The notes: generated from the sequence alone by a model not told the origin. DNA of 64,000 bases from Lichenihabitans psoromatis (GCF_004323635.1 NZ_CP036515.1:4341501-4405500), one strand, 5' to 3'. Positions 19,791 through 30,302 are shown, counted from the first letter of the stretch. Made by a program: numbers and translations.

Positions 19791-20414
19791 ATGAACCTCA
19801 ACTCGCGTCTCTTCGATAGCATCAGGGTCAAACGATCATCCAAGGAGGAGGTCGCGCCAGCCCAGGTTCGCTGTTCTCATCCGGGCTGCACCAAGCTCGG
19901 GGAATTTCGTGCGCCTATGGGTCGGGATCGCGAGGGCCAGTTCTTCACCTTCTGCCTCGAACATGTGCGCGAGTACAACGCCACGTATAATTACTTCAAT
20001 GGCATGAGCGACGATGCAGTGGCGAAATACCAAAAGGACGCGCTGGTCGGCCATCGTCCGACCTGGAACATGGGCGTCAATCGAAACGGCAAGGGCCATC
20101 GCGAGGATCGCGACCAGACCGAGGACGATCCGCTTGGCATGTTTCACGGCCGCCCTGGCGTCGGCGCCGCTCCTGTTCCGCGCCGTCCGCGTTACAGCGA
20201 GGCGACCCTGAAGGCGCTGGCCATGATGGATCTCGACGACACGGCCGATAGCGAGGCTGTAAAATCCCGCTACAAGGATCTGGTCAAAAGATTGCATCCG
20301 GATGCTAACGGTGGCGATCGGTCCAGCGAAGACAAATTGCGCGAAATCATTCGAGCTTATAAATTCCTGAAAACAGTCAAACTGGCTGCGACAGCGGCTA
20401 AATCCCCCCTGTAG
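19791..20414 (+). CDS. J-domain protein (DnaJ-like co-chaperone)
   Basis: This 207-residue protein has an N-terminal region with Cys and His residues (CSHPGCTKLGEF and FCLEHV) that resembles a small zinc-binding unit. It is followed by a linker and a C-terminal J domain (about 145-200) with the essential HPD tripeptide in KRLHPDANGG. Placing the J domain at the C terminus is unusual for classic DnaJ but typical of an alphaproteobacterial family encoded just upstream of cobS. It could recruit DnaK to the CobST complex; this is inference from synteny. The start ATG at 19791 begins MNLNSRLFDSIRVK. Confidence 0.85.
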   Translation: MNLNSRLFDSIRVKRSSKEEVAPAQVRCSHPGCTKLGEFRAPMGRDREGQFFTFCLEHVREYNATYNYFNGMSDDAVAKYQKDALVGHRPTWNMGVNRNGKGHREDRDQTEDDPLGMFHGRPGVGAAPVPRRPRYSEATLKALAMMDLDDTADSEAVKSRYKDLVKRLHPDANGGDRSSEDKLREIIRAYKFLKTVKLAATAAKSPL

Positions 20415-20465
20415 CGATAGACGCGGAGTGTCCCCGTCAACCGATGGGTTGGCGGGCACGGAGGC

Positions 20466-21455
20466 ATGATGGACAGAGTTGAGCAGCAGACCGGCGGAGT
20501 GCCGGATACGACGGTTTCGGTCAGAGAGGTCTTCGGCTTCGACTCCGGTATGCAGGTCCCGGCCTATTCCGTAATTGACGAACATGTGCCGGAGACAGAC
20601 CCGGACTACATCTTCGACAAGGATACGACGCTGGCGATTCTGGCGGGCTTCGCGCGCAATCGCCGCGTGATGATCACGGGCTATCACGGCACCGGCAAAT
20701 CGACCCATATCGAGCAGGTCGCGGCACGGCTCAAATGGCCGTGTGTCCGCATCAATCTCGACAGCCATGTCTCGCGCGTCGACCTCGTTGGCAAGGACGC
20801 GATCGTTTTGCAGGACGGCAAGCAGGTCACCGAGTTTCGCGACGGCATGCTGCCCTGGGCGTTGCAGCATAATGTCGCGCTGTGCTTTGACGAGTATGAC
20901 GCTGGCCGTCCGGACGTGATGTTCGTCATCCAGCGCGTGCTCGAGTTGTCTGGCCGCCTGACGCTTCTCGATCAGAAGCGCGTCATCAAGCCTCACCCGG
21001 CGTTCCGCCTCTTCGCCACGGCCAACACGGTCGGACTCGGCGATACGTCCGGCCTGTATCACGGCACGCAGCAGATCAATCAGGGCCAGATGGATCGTTG
21101 GTCGATCGTCGCGACGCTTAACTACCTGCCGCATGACCGAGAGGTCGACATCGTGCAGGCCAAGTCGCCGCACTATAAGACGAAGGAGGGTCGCGACATC
21201 ATCAATCGCATGGTCCGCGTCGCCGACCTGACCCGGAACGCCTTCACGGCCGGCGATCTATCGACCGTCATGAGCCCGCGGACAGTCATTACCTGGGCCG
21301 AGAATGCCGACATCTTTAACGATATCGGATTCGCGTTCCGGCTCACGTTCCTCAACAAATGCGACGAACTCGAACGCTCGCTGGTGGCCGAGTTCTACCA
21401 GCGCAGCTTCGGTAAGGAACTGCCCGAGAGCACCGTCAATGTGGCGCTGACCTGA
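20466..21455 (+). CDS. cobS: Cobaltochelatase subunit CobS
   Basis: This 329-residue AAA+ ATPase of the MoxR/CobS group has its Walker A motif in [12 protein letters not shown] (about residues 75-83), Walker B in [10 protein letters not shown] and a sensor region [13 protein letters not shown]. With CobT and CobN it inserts cobalt into hydrogenobyrinic acid a,c-diamide in aerobic cobalamin synthesis. cobT follows after 58 bp; cobN is not in the window, which is common since cobST often lie apart. Two ATGs (20466 and 20469) follow GGAGG; the second has better spacing. Confidence 0.94.
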   Translation: MMDRVEQQTGGVPDTTVSVREVFGFDSGMQVPAYSVIDEHVPETDPDYIFDKDTTLAILAGFARNRRVMITGYHGTGKSTHIEQVAARLKWPCVRINLDSHVSRVDLVGKDAIVLQDGKQVTEFRDGMLPWALQHNVALCFDEYDAGRPDVMFVIQRVLELSGRLTLLDQKRVIKPHPAFRLFATANTVGLGDTSGLYHGTQQINQGQMDRWSIVATLNYLPHDREVDIVQAKSPHYKTKEGRDIINRMVRVADLTRNAFTAGDLSTVMSPRTVITWAENADIFNDIGFAFRLTFLNKCDELERSLVAEFYQRSFGKELPESTVNVALT

Positions 21456-21513
21456 GGGTCGCGCCCGGCGCGGTCGCCTGACCGCGCTCGACCCAGCAAG
21501 GAGTGGTGTCTCG

Positions 21514-23424
21514 ATGAGCACCCCGACCAATCGAAAGACTGTCGGCCCCGCCGAGGCCCCGCAGGAACCGTTCAAGCGAGCGGTTGCTGCCTGTATGCGC
21601 GCCATGGCGCGCACGCCCGCGCTCGAAGTTACTTACGCGGCCGACAAGCCTGGCGTCATCGGGCATGGCGACAGCGCCAAGGCGCGCTTGCCCGAGCCGC
21701 CGCGCAAGCTGTCGCCCCGTGATGCCGCGATCGTGCGGGGCCATTCCGACTCGATGGCGCTGAAGCTGGCCTGTCACGATGTCGGGGTGCATCGGAAGCT
21801 TGCGCCCGACGCGCAAGCCGCGCGTGCCGTGTTCGATGCCGTCGAACAGGTCCGCGTCGAGGCGATCGGGTCGCGCCGCATGGAAGGTGTCGCTGCCAAC
21901 CTGACCGCGATGCTGGAAGACCGTTATCATCGCGGCAATTATGCCGAAGTGAGTGACCGCGCGGATGCGCCGCTGGAAGACGCCGTCGCGCTCATCGCGC
22001 GTGAGCGTCTCACCGGGTTGAAGCCGCCCGCCGCGGGTCAAAAAATCGTCGATCTCTGGCGGCCCTGGATCGAGAACCGCGCCGGTGCCGAGCTCGATCA
22101 GTTGGGCACCTCGATCGAAGACCAGCGCGCTTTCGGGCGCGCCGTGCATAAGCTGCTCGCCTCGCTCGATATGGCTGATCCTTCGGCCTCGGACCGCGAC
22201 GAGGACAACCAAGACGAGTCCGACGACACTCAAGCCGATAATCCGGAAAACCAGGACGGCGAGGGTGAGGAGAGCGACAGCGGCGAGACCATGGAGATGG
22301 ATGCTGCCGATGCGGCGGCCGACGACATGGAAGACGGCGCCATGGACAGTGCCGATGCGCCGCTCGGCGAGACGCCTGAAGATTCCGACGACGGCGATTC
22401 GGACGAGGCCGCCGAAAGCCGGCAGCCACCGACAGGGCCGTTCGAGACCCGAGGTCCCGACTACAAGGCCTATACGCAAAAATATGACGAGACCGTACAG
22501 GCGGAAGACCTTTGCGAGCCCGAAGAACTCGCCCGCTTGCGGAGCTATCTCGACAAGCAGTTGAGCAACATGTCGAGCGTCGTGTCACGCCTCGCCAATC
22601 GGCTGCAACGTCGCTTGATGGCGCAACAGAACCGCTCGTGGGAGTTCGATCTCGAGGAAGGGATGCTCGACCCAGCTCGGCTCGTGCGCGTCGTCATCGA
22701 TCCGCAACAGCCGTTGTCGTTCAAGCGCGAGAAGGACACCGATTTCCGCGACACCGTCGTGACGCTGCTGATGGATAATTCCGGTTCGATGCGCGGGCGC
22801 CCCATCACGGTGGCGGCAAGCTGCGCCGACATCCTGGCCCGGACTCTGGAGCGCTGCGGCGTCAAGGTCGAAATCCTTGGCTTTACGACCCGCGCCTGGA
22901 AGGGCGGACAGGCGCGCGAAACATGGTTGCAGGCCGGCAAGCCCGCGAGTCCGGGCCGCCTCAACGATTTGCGTCACATCATCTACAAGTCGGCCGATGC
23001 GCCTTGGCGCCGCGCTCGCAAGAACCTTGGGCTGATGATGCGCGAGGGGCTCCTCAAGGAGAATATCGACGGCGAGGCGCTCGATTGGGCCCATAAGCGC
23101 CTGCTTGGCCGTCCCGAGCAACGTCGCATCCTGATGATGATCTCGGATGGCGCCCCCGTCGATGATTCCACCCTGTCGGTCAATCCAGGCAATTATCTCG
23201 AACGGCACCTGCGCGCCGTGATCGAGGAAATCGAAATGCGCTCGCCAGTGGAATTGATCGCCATCGGCATCGGCCATGACGTGACGCGCTATTACCGACG
23301 CGCCGTCACGATTGTGGATGCCGAGGAGCTTGGCGGCGCCATGACCGAGAAGCTGGCCGAGTTGTTCAACGACAAACCTGGCAACAGCTCGCCCGGCCGA
23401 ACGGGATCGCGCCGCGCCGCCTAA
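21514..23424 (+). CDS. cobT: Cobaltochelatase subunit CobT
   Basis: This 636-residue partner of CobS has an N-terminal helical region, a long acidic Asp/Glu-rich segment (about 225-300) and a C-terminal von Willebrand A domain. The MIDAS motif of that domain is DNSGSMRG at about residue 421, with a later Thr in LGFTTRAW and Asp in [10 protein letters not shown]. The acidic and VWA parts are usual for CobT and likely bind the metal ion and CobN. The start ATG has AAGGAG upstream. The cobST pair probably shares a transcript with the J-domain gene. Confidence 0.94.
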   Translation: MSTPTNRKTVGPAEAPQEPFKRAVAACMRAMARTPALEVTYAADKPGVIGHGDSAKARLPEPPRKLSPRDAAIVRGHSDSMALKLACHDVGVHRKLAPDAQAARAVFDAVEQVRVEAIGSRRMEGVAANLTAMLEDRYHRGNYAEVSDRADAPLEDAVALIARERLTGLKPPAAGQKIVDLWRPWIENRAGAELDQLGTSIEDQRAFGRAVHKLLASLDMADPSASDRDEDNQDESDDTQADNPENQDGEGEESDSGETMEMDAADAAADDMEDGAMDSADAPLGETPEDSDDGDSDEAAESRQPPTGPFETRGPDYKAYTQKYDETVQAEDLCEPEELARLRSYLDKQLSNMSSVVSRLANRLQRRLMAQQNRSWEFDLEEGMLDPARLVRVVIDPQQPLSFKREKDTDFRDTVVTLLMDNSGSMRGRPITVAASCADILARTLERCGVKVEILGFTTRAWKGGQARETWLQAGKPASPGRLNDLRHIIYKSADAPWRRARKNLGLMMREGLLKENIDGEALDWAHKRLLGRPEQRRILMMISDGAPVDDSTLSVNPGNYLERHLRAVIEEIEMRSPVELIAIGIGHDVTRYYRRAVTIVDAEELGGAMTEKLAELFNDKPGNSSPGRTGSRRAA

Positions 23425-23498
23425 TCAAGCCGCCCGTCACGGGTCGGTCATCCCGCCAGCCTATCGTCTCGGCCTAATCGTCGGACCAGGAGGCAGGT

Positions 23499-25208
23499 TT
23501 GGATCACGATCAAGAGAGCGGGTTATCCCGTCGCGATCTTCTGAAATCGGCAGCGCTCGGCGGGGTCGGTCTTGCGCTCGCCAGCGGCGACGCGCGAGCG
23601 GCAGCGACGGCGCAGGCCGATGGATCGAGCGCGACCGTTCGGGGCATCGTGTTCGAGGACACCGGGAGCACGGGCATCCGCCAAGCGGATAGCCGCGGCG
23701 TGGCCGGCGTGCTGGTGTCGAACGGACGCGAGGTCGTCAAAACGGATGCGGACGGGAGTTACACGCTGCCGCTTCGCGACGAGACCATCATCTTCGTGAT
23801 CAAACCTGCCGGCTTCACGACGCCGGTCGAAGCCGACACGATGCTGCACCGGTTCTACCGCATCAACCAGCCGTCCGGCAGCCCAGCCGCGCTCAATCTG
23901 ACGTTCGAGGGGATCGAACCGACTCCGCCGTTGCCCGTGTCGCTGGATTTTCCGCTCACGCGGCAGGACGAACCCGCTCAGTTCGAGGTCGTGTTGTTCA
24001 CCGACCCGCAGCCGCAAACGCCGGCGGAAGTCGACTTCATCCGCGAAGACGTGGTCAATGCACTGCACGGCACGCCAGCCAAGTTCGGCATGACGCTCGG
24101 CGACATGATGTTCGACGATCTGTCGCTCTACGGTCGCTACAACGGCATTATCGCGACGCTTGGCCTGCCCTGGTATAATATCGGTGGCAACCACGACCTT
24201 AATTTCGAGGCGCCCAACCGACATTATTCGCGCGAGACGTTCAAACGCACGTTCGGGCCGCCCTATTACGCCTTCGCCTATGCGGATGCGGTCTTCATCA
24301 TGCTGGATAACGTCGATTACCTCGGCACCGACCCGAAGCGCCCCGGCGGCGCGGGCAAATACGAGGGGCGCATCGATCCGGCCCAGATGGATTTCGTGCG
24401 CAACCTGCTGGCCGAAGTGCCGACCGACAAACTGCTGGTCGTGACGTTGCACATCCCGCTCCGCACCTATATCGACCCCGAAGATCCAGCCCAGAACCTG
24501 ACCAACCGGGCGGAGTTCCTCAAGCTGTTCGAGGGGCGGCCGCATAGCGTGAGCTTCTCGGGCCACACCCACACGACCGAGCATCATTACCTCGATGCCG
24601 CCGACGGATGGACCGGCCCGCAGCCTCACCATCATCATGTGCTCACGGCGGTTTCGGGCTCCTGGTGGAGCGGCCCCTACGACCATCGCGGCGTCGCGGT
24701 GGCGGATAGCCGCGACGGAACGCCAAATGGCTTCCACATCCTCTCGATCGACGGCACCTCCTACACGACCCGCTACGTGCCCCTGAAGGAGCCGAACGGC
24801 CGCCAGATCCGCTTGTCGGTGCTCAGCCACCTGCATAGCGAGATGCGCCGCGACTATCGGCCGGGCGCTTTGATCGAGCCGCCGATCGCGCTGGCGGCGG
24901 TCCCGTCCACGACCCTTGTGGCCAACGTGTTCGATGGTGGACCGAAGACCACCGTGACGATGCGGATCGGGACCGCCGAGCCGATTTCGATGGTTCGGAA
25001 AGCCATCCCGGATCCCTTCGTGGAAGACGTTTTCGCCCGCAACGAGGCCGTCAAGAAAGCCTGGGTGAAAGCCGAAGTGTCGTCGCATATGTGGACCGTC
25101 CGCCTGCCGCCGACACTTGGCCCCGGGGTCCATCCCGTTCGCGTCGCGGCCACCGATCAATATGGCAGGGTGCACCACGCCACGCTGGCGCTCGAGATCG
25201 CCACCTGA
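23499..25208 (+). CDS. Tat-exported calcineurin-like phosphoesterase
   Basis: This 569-residue protein begins with a twin-arginine signal (SRRDLLKSAALGG, residues 10-22), predicting folded export. After it comes an Ig-like MetallophosN-type domain (about 45-130). The metallophosphoesterase core follows, with motifs FTDPQPQ, GDMMFDD, GGNHDL, LHIP and FSGHTHTTEHH. A C-terminal MetallophosC-type domain follows (about 430-569). In the first motif the usual DxH reads DPQ, so one metal ligand differs. The start is a TTG, chosen for its strong AGGAGG site. The substrate is unknown; a periplasmic phosphate ester is likely. It follows cobT by 74 bp. Confidence 0.85.
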   Translation: MDHDQESGLSRRDLLKSAALGGVGLALASGDARAAATAQADGSSATVRGIVFEDTGSTGIRQADSRGVAGVLVSNGREVVKTDADGSYTLPLRDETIIFVIKPAGFTTPVEADTMLHRFYRINQPSGSPAALNLTFEGIEPTPPLPVSLDFPLTRQDEPAQFEVVLFTDPQPQTPAEVDFIREDVVNALHGTPAKFGMTLGDMMFDDLSLYGRYNGIIATLGLPWYNIGGNHDLNFEAPNRHYSRETFKRTFGPPYYAFAYADAVFIMLDNVDYLGTDPKRPGGAGKYEGRIDPAQMDFVRNLLAEVPTDKLLVVTLHIPLRTYIDPEDPAQNLTNRAEFLKLFEGRPHSVSFSGHTHTTEHHYLDAADGWTGPQPHHHHVLTAVSGSWWSGPYDHRGVAVADSRDGTPNGFHILSIDGTSYTTRYVPLKEPNGRQIRLSVLSHLHSEMRRDYRPGALIEPPIALAAVPSTTLVANVFDGGPKTTVTMRIGTAEPISMVRKAIPDPFVEDVFARNEAVKKAWVKAEVSSHMWTVRLPPTLGPGVHPVRVAATDQYGRVHHATLALEIAT

Positions 25209-25299
25209 CACAACGCCGTCACGATCAGCGGAGAGTCGCACTCAGGCGCGATCCGGTCTTATAGTGACCGGGACGCGACACGAACGGGGAACGCGAATT

Positions 25300-26595
25300 A
25301 TGGATTTCGATCTGGCTGCCGAGTTGAGACGCCCGATCTCCATCGTATTGGTGCTCGTTGCGCTCCTCGGCTGGATTGTTGCGATCTGGAGCTTTGTCAA
25401 TGCAGGGTCGGACGCGTCCCAGGCGGCGGATCAGATCACGTCGCTTCGGCGCCAAAACGAGCAGGTCTCGAACGATCTGAAGGCGGAGCGCGCCGCCTCC
25501 GGCACCCTGGCCGATATCGAAGGCAAGCGTCTCGCGGCCCAAAGCAGCGTCGCTGTCGCCCAAAACGCAACGGCAGCCGCCTCGAAATCACGTGATGAAG
25601 CGCAGGCCCAGCTGAAAAGCACGCAGGACAACTTGCTGCAATTGAGCGCGCAACAGAGCGGGCTCGAGCAGACGCTGGCGCAGAGCAATGCCGACCTCGA
25701 GAAAGCCCACGCCGACCTCGAAGCCACGATGCGGAGTGATGCTCAAGTCAAGCTTGAGGCCGCGCAAGCCGAGACTGATTTGACGGCGTCTAAGAGCACG
25801 ATGGCGACGCTCGATGAAAACCGGGTGGCGGCCCAAAAGGCGGTCGCCGACGCGGCGGCGGAGCGGGATCGGCTCAATCGCGAGATCGAGCCGGCGCGTC
25901 GCCAATTGGCTGATTTGACCCGTCAGGTCGCAGAAGCACAGAGCGCGCTCGATACGGCGAAGTCCGCGATTCCGCCGCTTGACGCTCAGCGCGCAAGCAT
26001 TGAAAAGTCCATCACCGATGCTGCCGCGGCGCGCGACAAGGTGCAGGCCGAAACGGCATCGACGCAAGCTCTGCTGGCTCAGTCGCAGACGGATCTCTCG
26101 GCAATCCGCAAAGCCATTCCGGCCGCCCAGACGGATCGACAGGCCATCGACAAGGCCGTGTCCGATGCGACGGCCCAACGCGATACCCTGAAGGGCGTGA
26201 TCGACGGACTGCAGCAGAAACTGACGGACGCGAGAGCCCGTTTGTCACAGACTGAGGCGCAGATGACCGCGCGGCAAGCCGCGCTGGCGGCTGTCGAGGC
26301 CGACCAGACGCGGGTCGCCAAGACGGTTGCGGATGCAGGTGCTCAACGCGACAGGCTGGCCAGCGAGGTGGCCGGGGCACAGACAAGTCTCACGGATCTC
26401 CAAGGCCGGATCGCCACGCTGGAGGCCGACGTCAAACGGCGCAACGATGAGCTTGCGGGATTGAAAACGTCGATCGAGCAGGCCCGTGCGACGCTGAAGA
26501 CAATTCAGGACGAGATCGACCAAGCCAAGGCGGCAGCCGCACCAGCGCCGGCCCCGTCCTCGGGTTCGGCGCCGGATGCCGCAAAGGTTCCGTGA
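25300..26595 (+). CDS. Membrane-anchored coiled-coil protein
   Basis: This 431-residue protein has one N-terminal transmembrane segment (about residues 13-32, IVLVLVALLGWIVAIWSFV). The remainder is an almost uninterrupted Ala/Gln/Glu/Asp-rich coiled coil with recurring units such as AERDRLNREI, AARDKVQAE and AQRDRLASEV, each about 70-80 residues apart. The end is Ala/Pro-rich. The repeat pattern suggests internal duplication. It may be a periplasmic or cytoplasmic scaffold; no enzymatic motif is visible. Start ATG at 25300 with GGGGA upstream; longer upstream frames lie inside the phosphoesterase gene and are rejected. Confidence 0.8.
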   Translation: MDFDLAAELRRPISIVLVLVALLGWIVAIWSFVNAGSDASQAADQITSLRRQNEQVSNDLKAERAASGTLADIEGKRLAAQSSVAVAQNATAAASKSRDEAQAQLKSTQDNLLQLSAQQSGLEQTLAQSNADLEKAHADLEATMRSDAQVKLEAAQAETDLTASKSTMATLDENRVAAQKAVADAAAERDRLNREIEPARRQLADLTRQVAEAQSALDTAKSAIPPLDAQRASIEKSITDAAAARDKVQAETASTQALLAQSQTDLSAIRKAIPAAQTDRQAIDKAVSDATAQRDTLKGVIDGLQQKLTDARARLSQTEAQMTARQAALAAVEADQTRVAKTVADAGAQRDRLASEVAGAQTSLTDLQGRIATLEADVKRRNDELAGLKTSIEQARATLKTIQDEIDQAKAAAAPAPAPSSGSAPDAAKVP

Positions 26596-27074
26596 CGGCA
26601 ACGCGGCGTTAAGCCGACGCAGGCGCTGGCCTGGCCTGATCGCCTTGGGCCGGAGCTCTGGCGCATGATGGTGTTTTCCGGCCCGAGCGAGCCGCAGAAC
26701 ACGCCCCTCGGACGATGCTGCCTGTGGGACTATCGACCCGCCATCGAGGCGCCATCAACTCGGTCCTGCGCGCGGTTTCTTGAGACGGTGCGGCAGGACA
26801 GGCCGGTAAGCGCCTCACCTCGCGACGCGATCGTCGCTGGCGCTCCGCCCGCCCGTTGCAGCAACCCCTTCGCGTGATGCACGGCCCAGCCGAATAAATT
26901 CCATCAATCATCGTCCAGCTTTTAAGCGCGAGTTAACCAAACTCGGCCCCAATGTGCGTGCAGGGACATTGGATGGATCTTCCGTCCGACATCCGCTGCG
27001 ACGCGCGCGGCTCCGGTACCACCCCCATGGGCGGTGACGAGACGCGCCGTGGAACCAGTCCAAGAGCGAGACGG
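26596..27074. other. Long intergenic region
   Basis: I see no convincing gene here. Short open frames on both strands lack ribosome sites and family resemblance. The right part holds the CtrA-like site at 26922-26937 and probably the promoter of the Tlde1 gene. If that gene starts at the earlier ATG (26952), the non-coding part shrinks to 356 bp. Confidence 0.5.
26922..26937 (+). promoter_or_regulatory. Perfect CtrA-type binding site
   Basis: TTAA (26922-26925), seven bases, then TTAAC (26933-26937) followed by C. This matches the full CtrA consensus TTAA-N7-TTAAC of Alphaproteobacteria exactly. It lies in the presumed promoter of the downstream Tlde1-domain gene, so cell-cycle control of a cell-wall enzyme is suggested. 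Chance occurrence is possible but not likely in such GC-rich DNA. Confidence 0.5.
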
Positions 27075-28310
27075 ATGACACACGCGGCCGTACACTCCGA
27101 CGACGTCACGCCTTTTGTGAGCGGTCGCTTGCGTCGTCGGCATTCGCTTCTGCCGATCCTGTGTGGTGCTCTCGCGCTCGTATCCGGCGTGGCGGCGACC
27201 GGCGTCTTGATCGTGGCCATCCCGGCTCTGCCGCCCATCCATATTGCTGCGTCGACGCTCTCGATCGCGGTGCCCCGACCTATCACGAACGCGTCGCGCC
27301 CCGCAGCCGTCGAAACGGCCGCGATGCCTCCCGCTCCAGTTGCGCCCAGCCCGGCCGCGCATGATTATGCCGCGCTGCTCGACCCCTCCGCTTTGGCAGG
27401 TGCGTCGCCCAGCTCATTCGGGCAAAATCTGCCACTCGGCTCCACATTCGCGGCGCTCGTGCCGACCGCGGCGCTCCTGCCACCCGCGGCGCTCGTGCCG
27501 ACCGGGTCGCCCGATCAAACATCGGCATCGGCATCGACCGCATCCCTCCCGCCCTCAGCCGATGGCGTCGGAGAACCTGAACAGACCGCGGTCTTGACGC
27601 TTCCCCCCTCGCCCACGCCGCCGCTGGTCGAAAGCCAAGCCCAGCCGATGGTGGCGGCGGCCGATCCCGTTCCACTGCCGGTTCCGCGTCCGTCGGAGTT
27701 GAGCGGCCATGATCGGCAAGCTCCCTACCGGACCCAGCCGCGTCAAATGGCGTCCCTCCAGCCGCATGCGAGCGCCGCACCCACCTCGACGCCCGATAAT
27801 CGCTCCTTCCTCGAAAAGCTCTTCGATGCACCGGCGCCATCGTCAGGGCCGGCCCTCGGCTATGCGGCGTCGGAAGACGGTCTTTTCGGCAACCCACGGC
27901 GGCTCGCGGCCAACCCCACGATGGCGACCGACCGGGGAGTCGCGATCTATGATATTTCGGCCCACACGGTTTACATGCCCGACGGAAGCCAACTCGAGGC
28001 TCACTCGGGGCTCGGCGACCGGCTCGACAATCCGCGCCATGTCAGTGAGCGGATGCGCGGCCCGACGCCGCCGCAATCCTACGAGCTTCGCGAACGCGAA
28101 AGCCTGTTCCACGGTGTCCGCGCCTTGCGGCTGAACCCTGTCGGCGGCGGGGGAACCTTCGGCCGAACGGGGCTCCTGGCCCATACCTATATGCTCGGGC
28201 CGAATGGCGACTCGAACGGCTGCGTGTCGTTCAAAAACTATAACGCCTTCCTACAAGCCTATTTGAGCGGCCAAGTCAGGCGGCTGGTCGTCGTCGCCCG
28301 GTCGAGCTGA
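27075..28310 (+). CDS. Membrane-anchored Tlde1-domain (DUF2778) protein, L,D-transpeptidase-like
   Basis: This protein (411 residues from ATG 27075) has one transmembrane helix (about 25-50, LLPILCGALALVSGVAA). A long Pro/Ala/Ser-rich linker follows, then a C-terminal DUF2778/Tlde1 domain (about 260-408) with the signature HTYMLGPNGDSNGCVSFKN, whose His and Cys suit an L,D-transpeptidase-like active site. Related domains are toxins of type VI systems, but membrane-tethered forms are common chromosomal genes of Rhizobiales and probably modify peptidoglycan. I prefer the ATG at 27075, as it places the helix near the N terminus; ATG 26952 would add 41 residues. No immunity gene or type VI genes are nearby. 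Confidence 0.78.
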   Translation: MTHAAVHSDDVTPFVSGRLRRRHSLLPILCGALALVSGVAATGVLIVAIPALPPIHIAASTLSIAVPRPITNASRPAAVETAAMPPAPVAPSPAAHDYAALLDPSALAGASPSSFGQNLPLGSTFAALVPTAALLPPAALVPTGSPDQTSASASTASLPPSADGVGEPEQTAVLTLPPSPTPPLVESQAQPMVAAADPVPLPVPRPSELSGHDRQAPYRTQPRQMASLQPHASAAPTSTPDNRSFLEKLFDAPAPSSGPALGYAASEDGLFGNPRRLAANPTMATDRGVAIYDISAHTVYMPDGSQLEAHSGLGDRLDNPRHVSERMRGPTPPQSYELRERESLFHGVRALRLNPVGGGGTFGRTGLLAHTYMLGPNGDSNGCVSFKNYNAFLQAYLSGQVRRLVVVARSS

Positions 28311-28326
28311 GGCTTGCCAGACTGCG

Positions 28327-28357
28327 ACCCCGGACCGCGTCGACGGCCGTCCGGGGT
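28327..28357. terminator. Hairpin between convergent genes
   Basis: A 9-bp perfect inverted repeat (accccggac / gtccggggt) with a 13-nt spacer in the 74-bp gap between the Tlde1 gene and pgi, which converge here. It has no long U tract, but its strength and position suggest termination in both directions. Confidence 0.5.
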
Positions 28358-28384
28358 TGGTTCGGTCCTATCGGTCGCCTGAGA

Positions 28385-30043
28385 TCAGCCGACCTTGGGA
28401 TGGCTGAGAAGATCGCGACGATGCGTCACGAGCCCGACGGTCGAGGGATCGAGCCCTTCGGTCGAGGCCGTGGCATCGGCCACGATCGGGCCGAGCTTGG
28501 ACGCGAGTTCCTTGCCGAGCTCGACACCCCATTGATCGAAGGGGTTGGTGTCCCAAATCGCCGCCATCGTGAACACCCGATGCTCGTAGAGCGCGATCAA
28601 CCGACCCAGCATGGCCGGGTCGAGCTTGCGATAAAGGAAGGTTGAGGACGGCCGATTGCCCGAGAACACCTTGTGGGGTGCGAGCTTTTCGACCGCAGCG
28701 GAGTCCATGCCGCTCTTGGCAAGTTGCGCTTTCACCTCGTCGATCGATCGGCCCTGCATCAAAGCCTGGCTTTGGGCGAAGCAATTGCTGAGCAGGATGT
28801 CGTGGTGATGCCGATCCGCATGGGTCGGCTCGGCAGCCGCCAGGAAGTCGATCGGCACGATCTCTGTGCCCTGATGGAGCAATTGGAAGAAGGCATGCTG
28901 ACCATTGGTGCCGGGCTCGCCCCACACGACCGGGCCGGTCTGGTCCTGCACCGGCGTGCCGTCGAGATGCACCGACTTGCCGTTGCTCTCCATGTCGAGT
29001 TGCTGGAGATAGGCCGGAAACCGCCCGAGCCGCTGATCGTAGGGAATGACGGCCTGGGTCGAGAAGCCGAGCACGTTGCGATACCAGACGCCGATCAGAC
29101 CCATGAGGGCCGGGATGTTCTGCTCCAGCGGCGCCTCGCGGAAATGCGTATCGACCTCGAAGCCGCCGCGCAGGAAGTCCTCGAATTGGGTCGGGCCGAT
29201 CAGGATCACCAGCGCGAGACCGATGCTCGACCACATGGAGTAGCGTCCACCGACCCAATCCCAAAAGCCGAACACGCGCTCGGGCTTGATGCCGAATTTT
29301 TCCACAAGGTCGAGCTTGGTCGACACCGCCGCAAAATGATGCTCGACGGCCGCTTCGCCGAGCCCGTCCGCGATCCACTTCCGGGCCGTCTGGGCGTTGG
29401 TCATGGTCTCGAGGGTCGTGAACGTCTTCGATGACACGATGAACAGGGTCGTGGCGGGATCGAGATGCTGGATCGTATCGCCGATATCGGCGCCGTCGAC
29501 GTTGGACACGAAGTGACAGGCGATCCGCGGCGTGCCGTAAGGCGCAAGAGCGCGCGCCGCCATGGCTGGCCCGAGGTCCGATCCGCCGATCCCGATATTG
29601 ACCACGTCGGTGATCGGGCGCCCGGTCGCGCCCGGCATCGAACCATCACGGATCCCAGCCGCGAAAGCCGCGACCTTCTCGCGTTCGGCGATGACGTCCG
29701 GCATCACATCCTTGCCATCGACGATGACGGGCTGGCCCGAGAAGTTACGAAGGGCCGTATGCAAAGCCGGGCGGTGTTCGGTCGTGTTGTAGATCTCGCC
29801 CTTGAACATGCGCTCGCGCTTGCCCTCGAGATCTGCGCCGCGCGCCAGGGTGAACAGGGCCTGCAGAATGGCGTCATCGACGCGATGCTTCGAATAGTCG
29901 AACAGGAGATCGCCGAGGATGACGTGAAAGCGATCGAAGCGCTTCGGATCGGCCGCGAACATTTCACCGAGCGTCGCGGTCGGGTGGGTCGAGTGGACCT
30001 GTTTGAGGGCCGCGAGTCCGGCTCCGTTTTGATCTGTGGTCAA
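28385..30043 (-). CDS. pgi: Glucose-6-phosphate isomerase
   Basis: This 552-residue enzyme interconverts glucose 6-phosphate and fructose 6-phosphate. Family hallmarks are [60 protein letters not shown] (catalytic His) and the C-terminal [13 protein letters not shown]. The start is a TTG with AAGGAGA 6 bp upstream; no better ATG exists. It is a single-gene unit, convergent with the Tlde1 gene and divergent from the ABC-F gene with 259 bp between. Confidence 0.96.
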   Translation of the reverse strand: MTTDQNGAGLAALKQVHSTHPTATLGEMFAADPKRFDRFHVILGDLLFDYSKHRVDDAILQALFTLARGADLEGKRERMFKGEIYNTTEHRPALHTALRNFSGQPVIVDGKDVMPDVIAEREKVAAFAAGIRDGSMPGATGRPITDVVNIGIGGSDLGPAMAARALAPYGTPRIACHFVSNVDGADIGDTIQHLDPATTLFIVSSKTFTTLETMTNAQTARKWIADGLGEAAVEHHFAAVSTKLDLVEKFGIKPERVFGFWDWVGGRYSMWSSIGLALVILIGPTQFEDFLRGGFEVDTHFREAPLEQNIPALMGLIGVWYRNVLGFSTQAVIPYDQRLGRFPAYLQQLDMESNGKSVHLDGTPVQDQTGPVVWGEPGTNGQHAFFQLLHQGTEIVPIDFLAAAEPTHADRHHHDILLSNCFAQSQALMQGRSIDEVKAQLAKSGMDSAAVEKLAPHKVFSGNRPSSTFLYRKLDPAMLGRLIALYEHRVFTMAAIWDTNPFDQWGVELGKELASKLGPIVADATASTEGLDPSTVGLVTHRRDLLSHPKVG

Positions 30044-30302
30044 GGCAATCTCCTTCGAGGTTTCACGCAGCTAGCCAGCGGTCCATGACACCCATACGTC
30101 CGACCCATTGCGAAATCACGGGCGGAGGTCGATCGGGCGCAACTTTCGATGAACGGACGTTCCGCGCCTTGCCTCTTTGTGCGCCGCAGCAAAAACGTGG
30201 CGAGGCGATTGCGCGGCACCATATTAGCAGTTGGCGCGCGGCCCAGGCTGTGCCACCCGTTGCGCGCAGCTTTTGCACGTTTGTTGGAATTCCGCGACCC
30301 TC

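Noticed and set aside
23523..25241. 572-residue minus-strand frame opposite the phosphoesterase
   Set aside because: Rich in Arg/His/Gly with no motif; the plus-strand phosphoesterase with Tat signal is clearly real.
26665..26877. 70-residue plus-strand frame in the gap before the Tlde1 gene
   Set aside because: No ribosome site, unusual composition and no resemblance to known proteins.
27075..28310. Type VI secretion effector reading of the Tlde1 protein
   Set aside because: It has its own transmembrane anchor, no immunity gene and no type VI genes nearby; a housekeeping cell-wall role is more likely.
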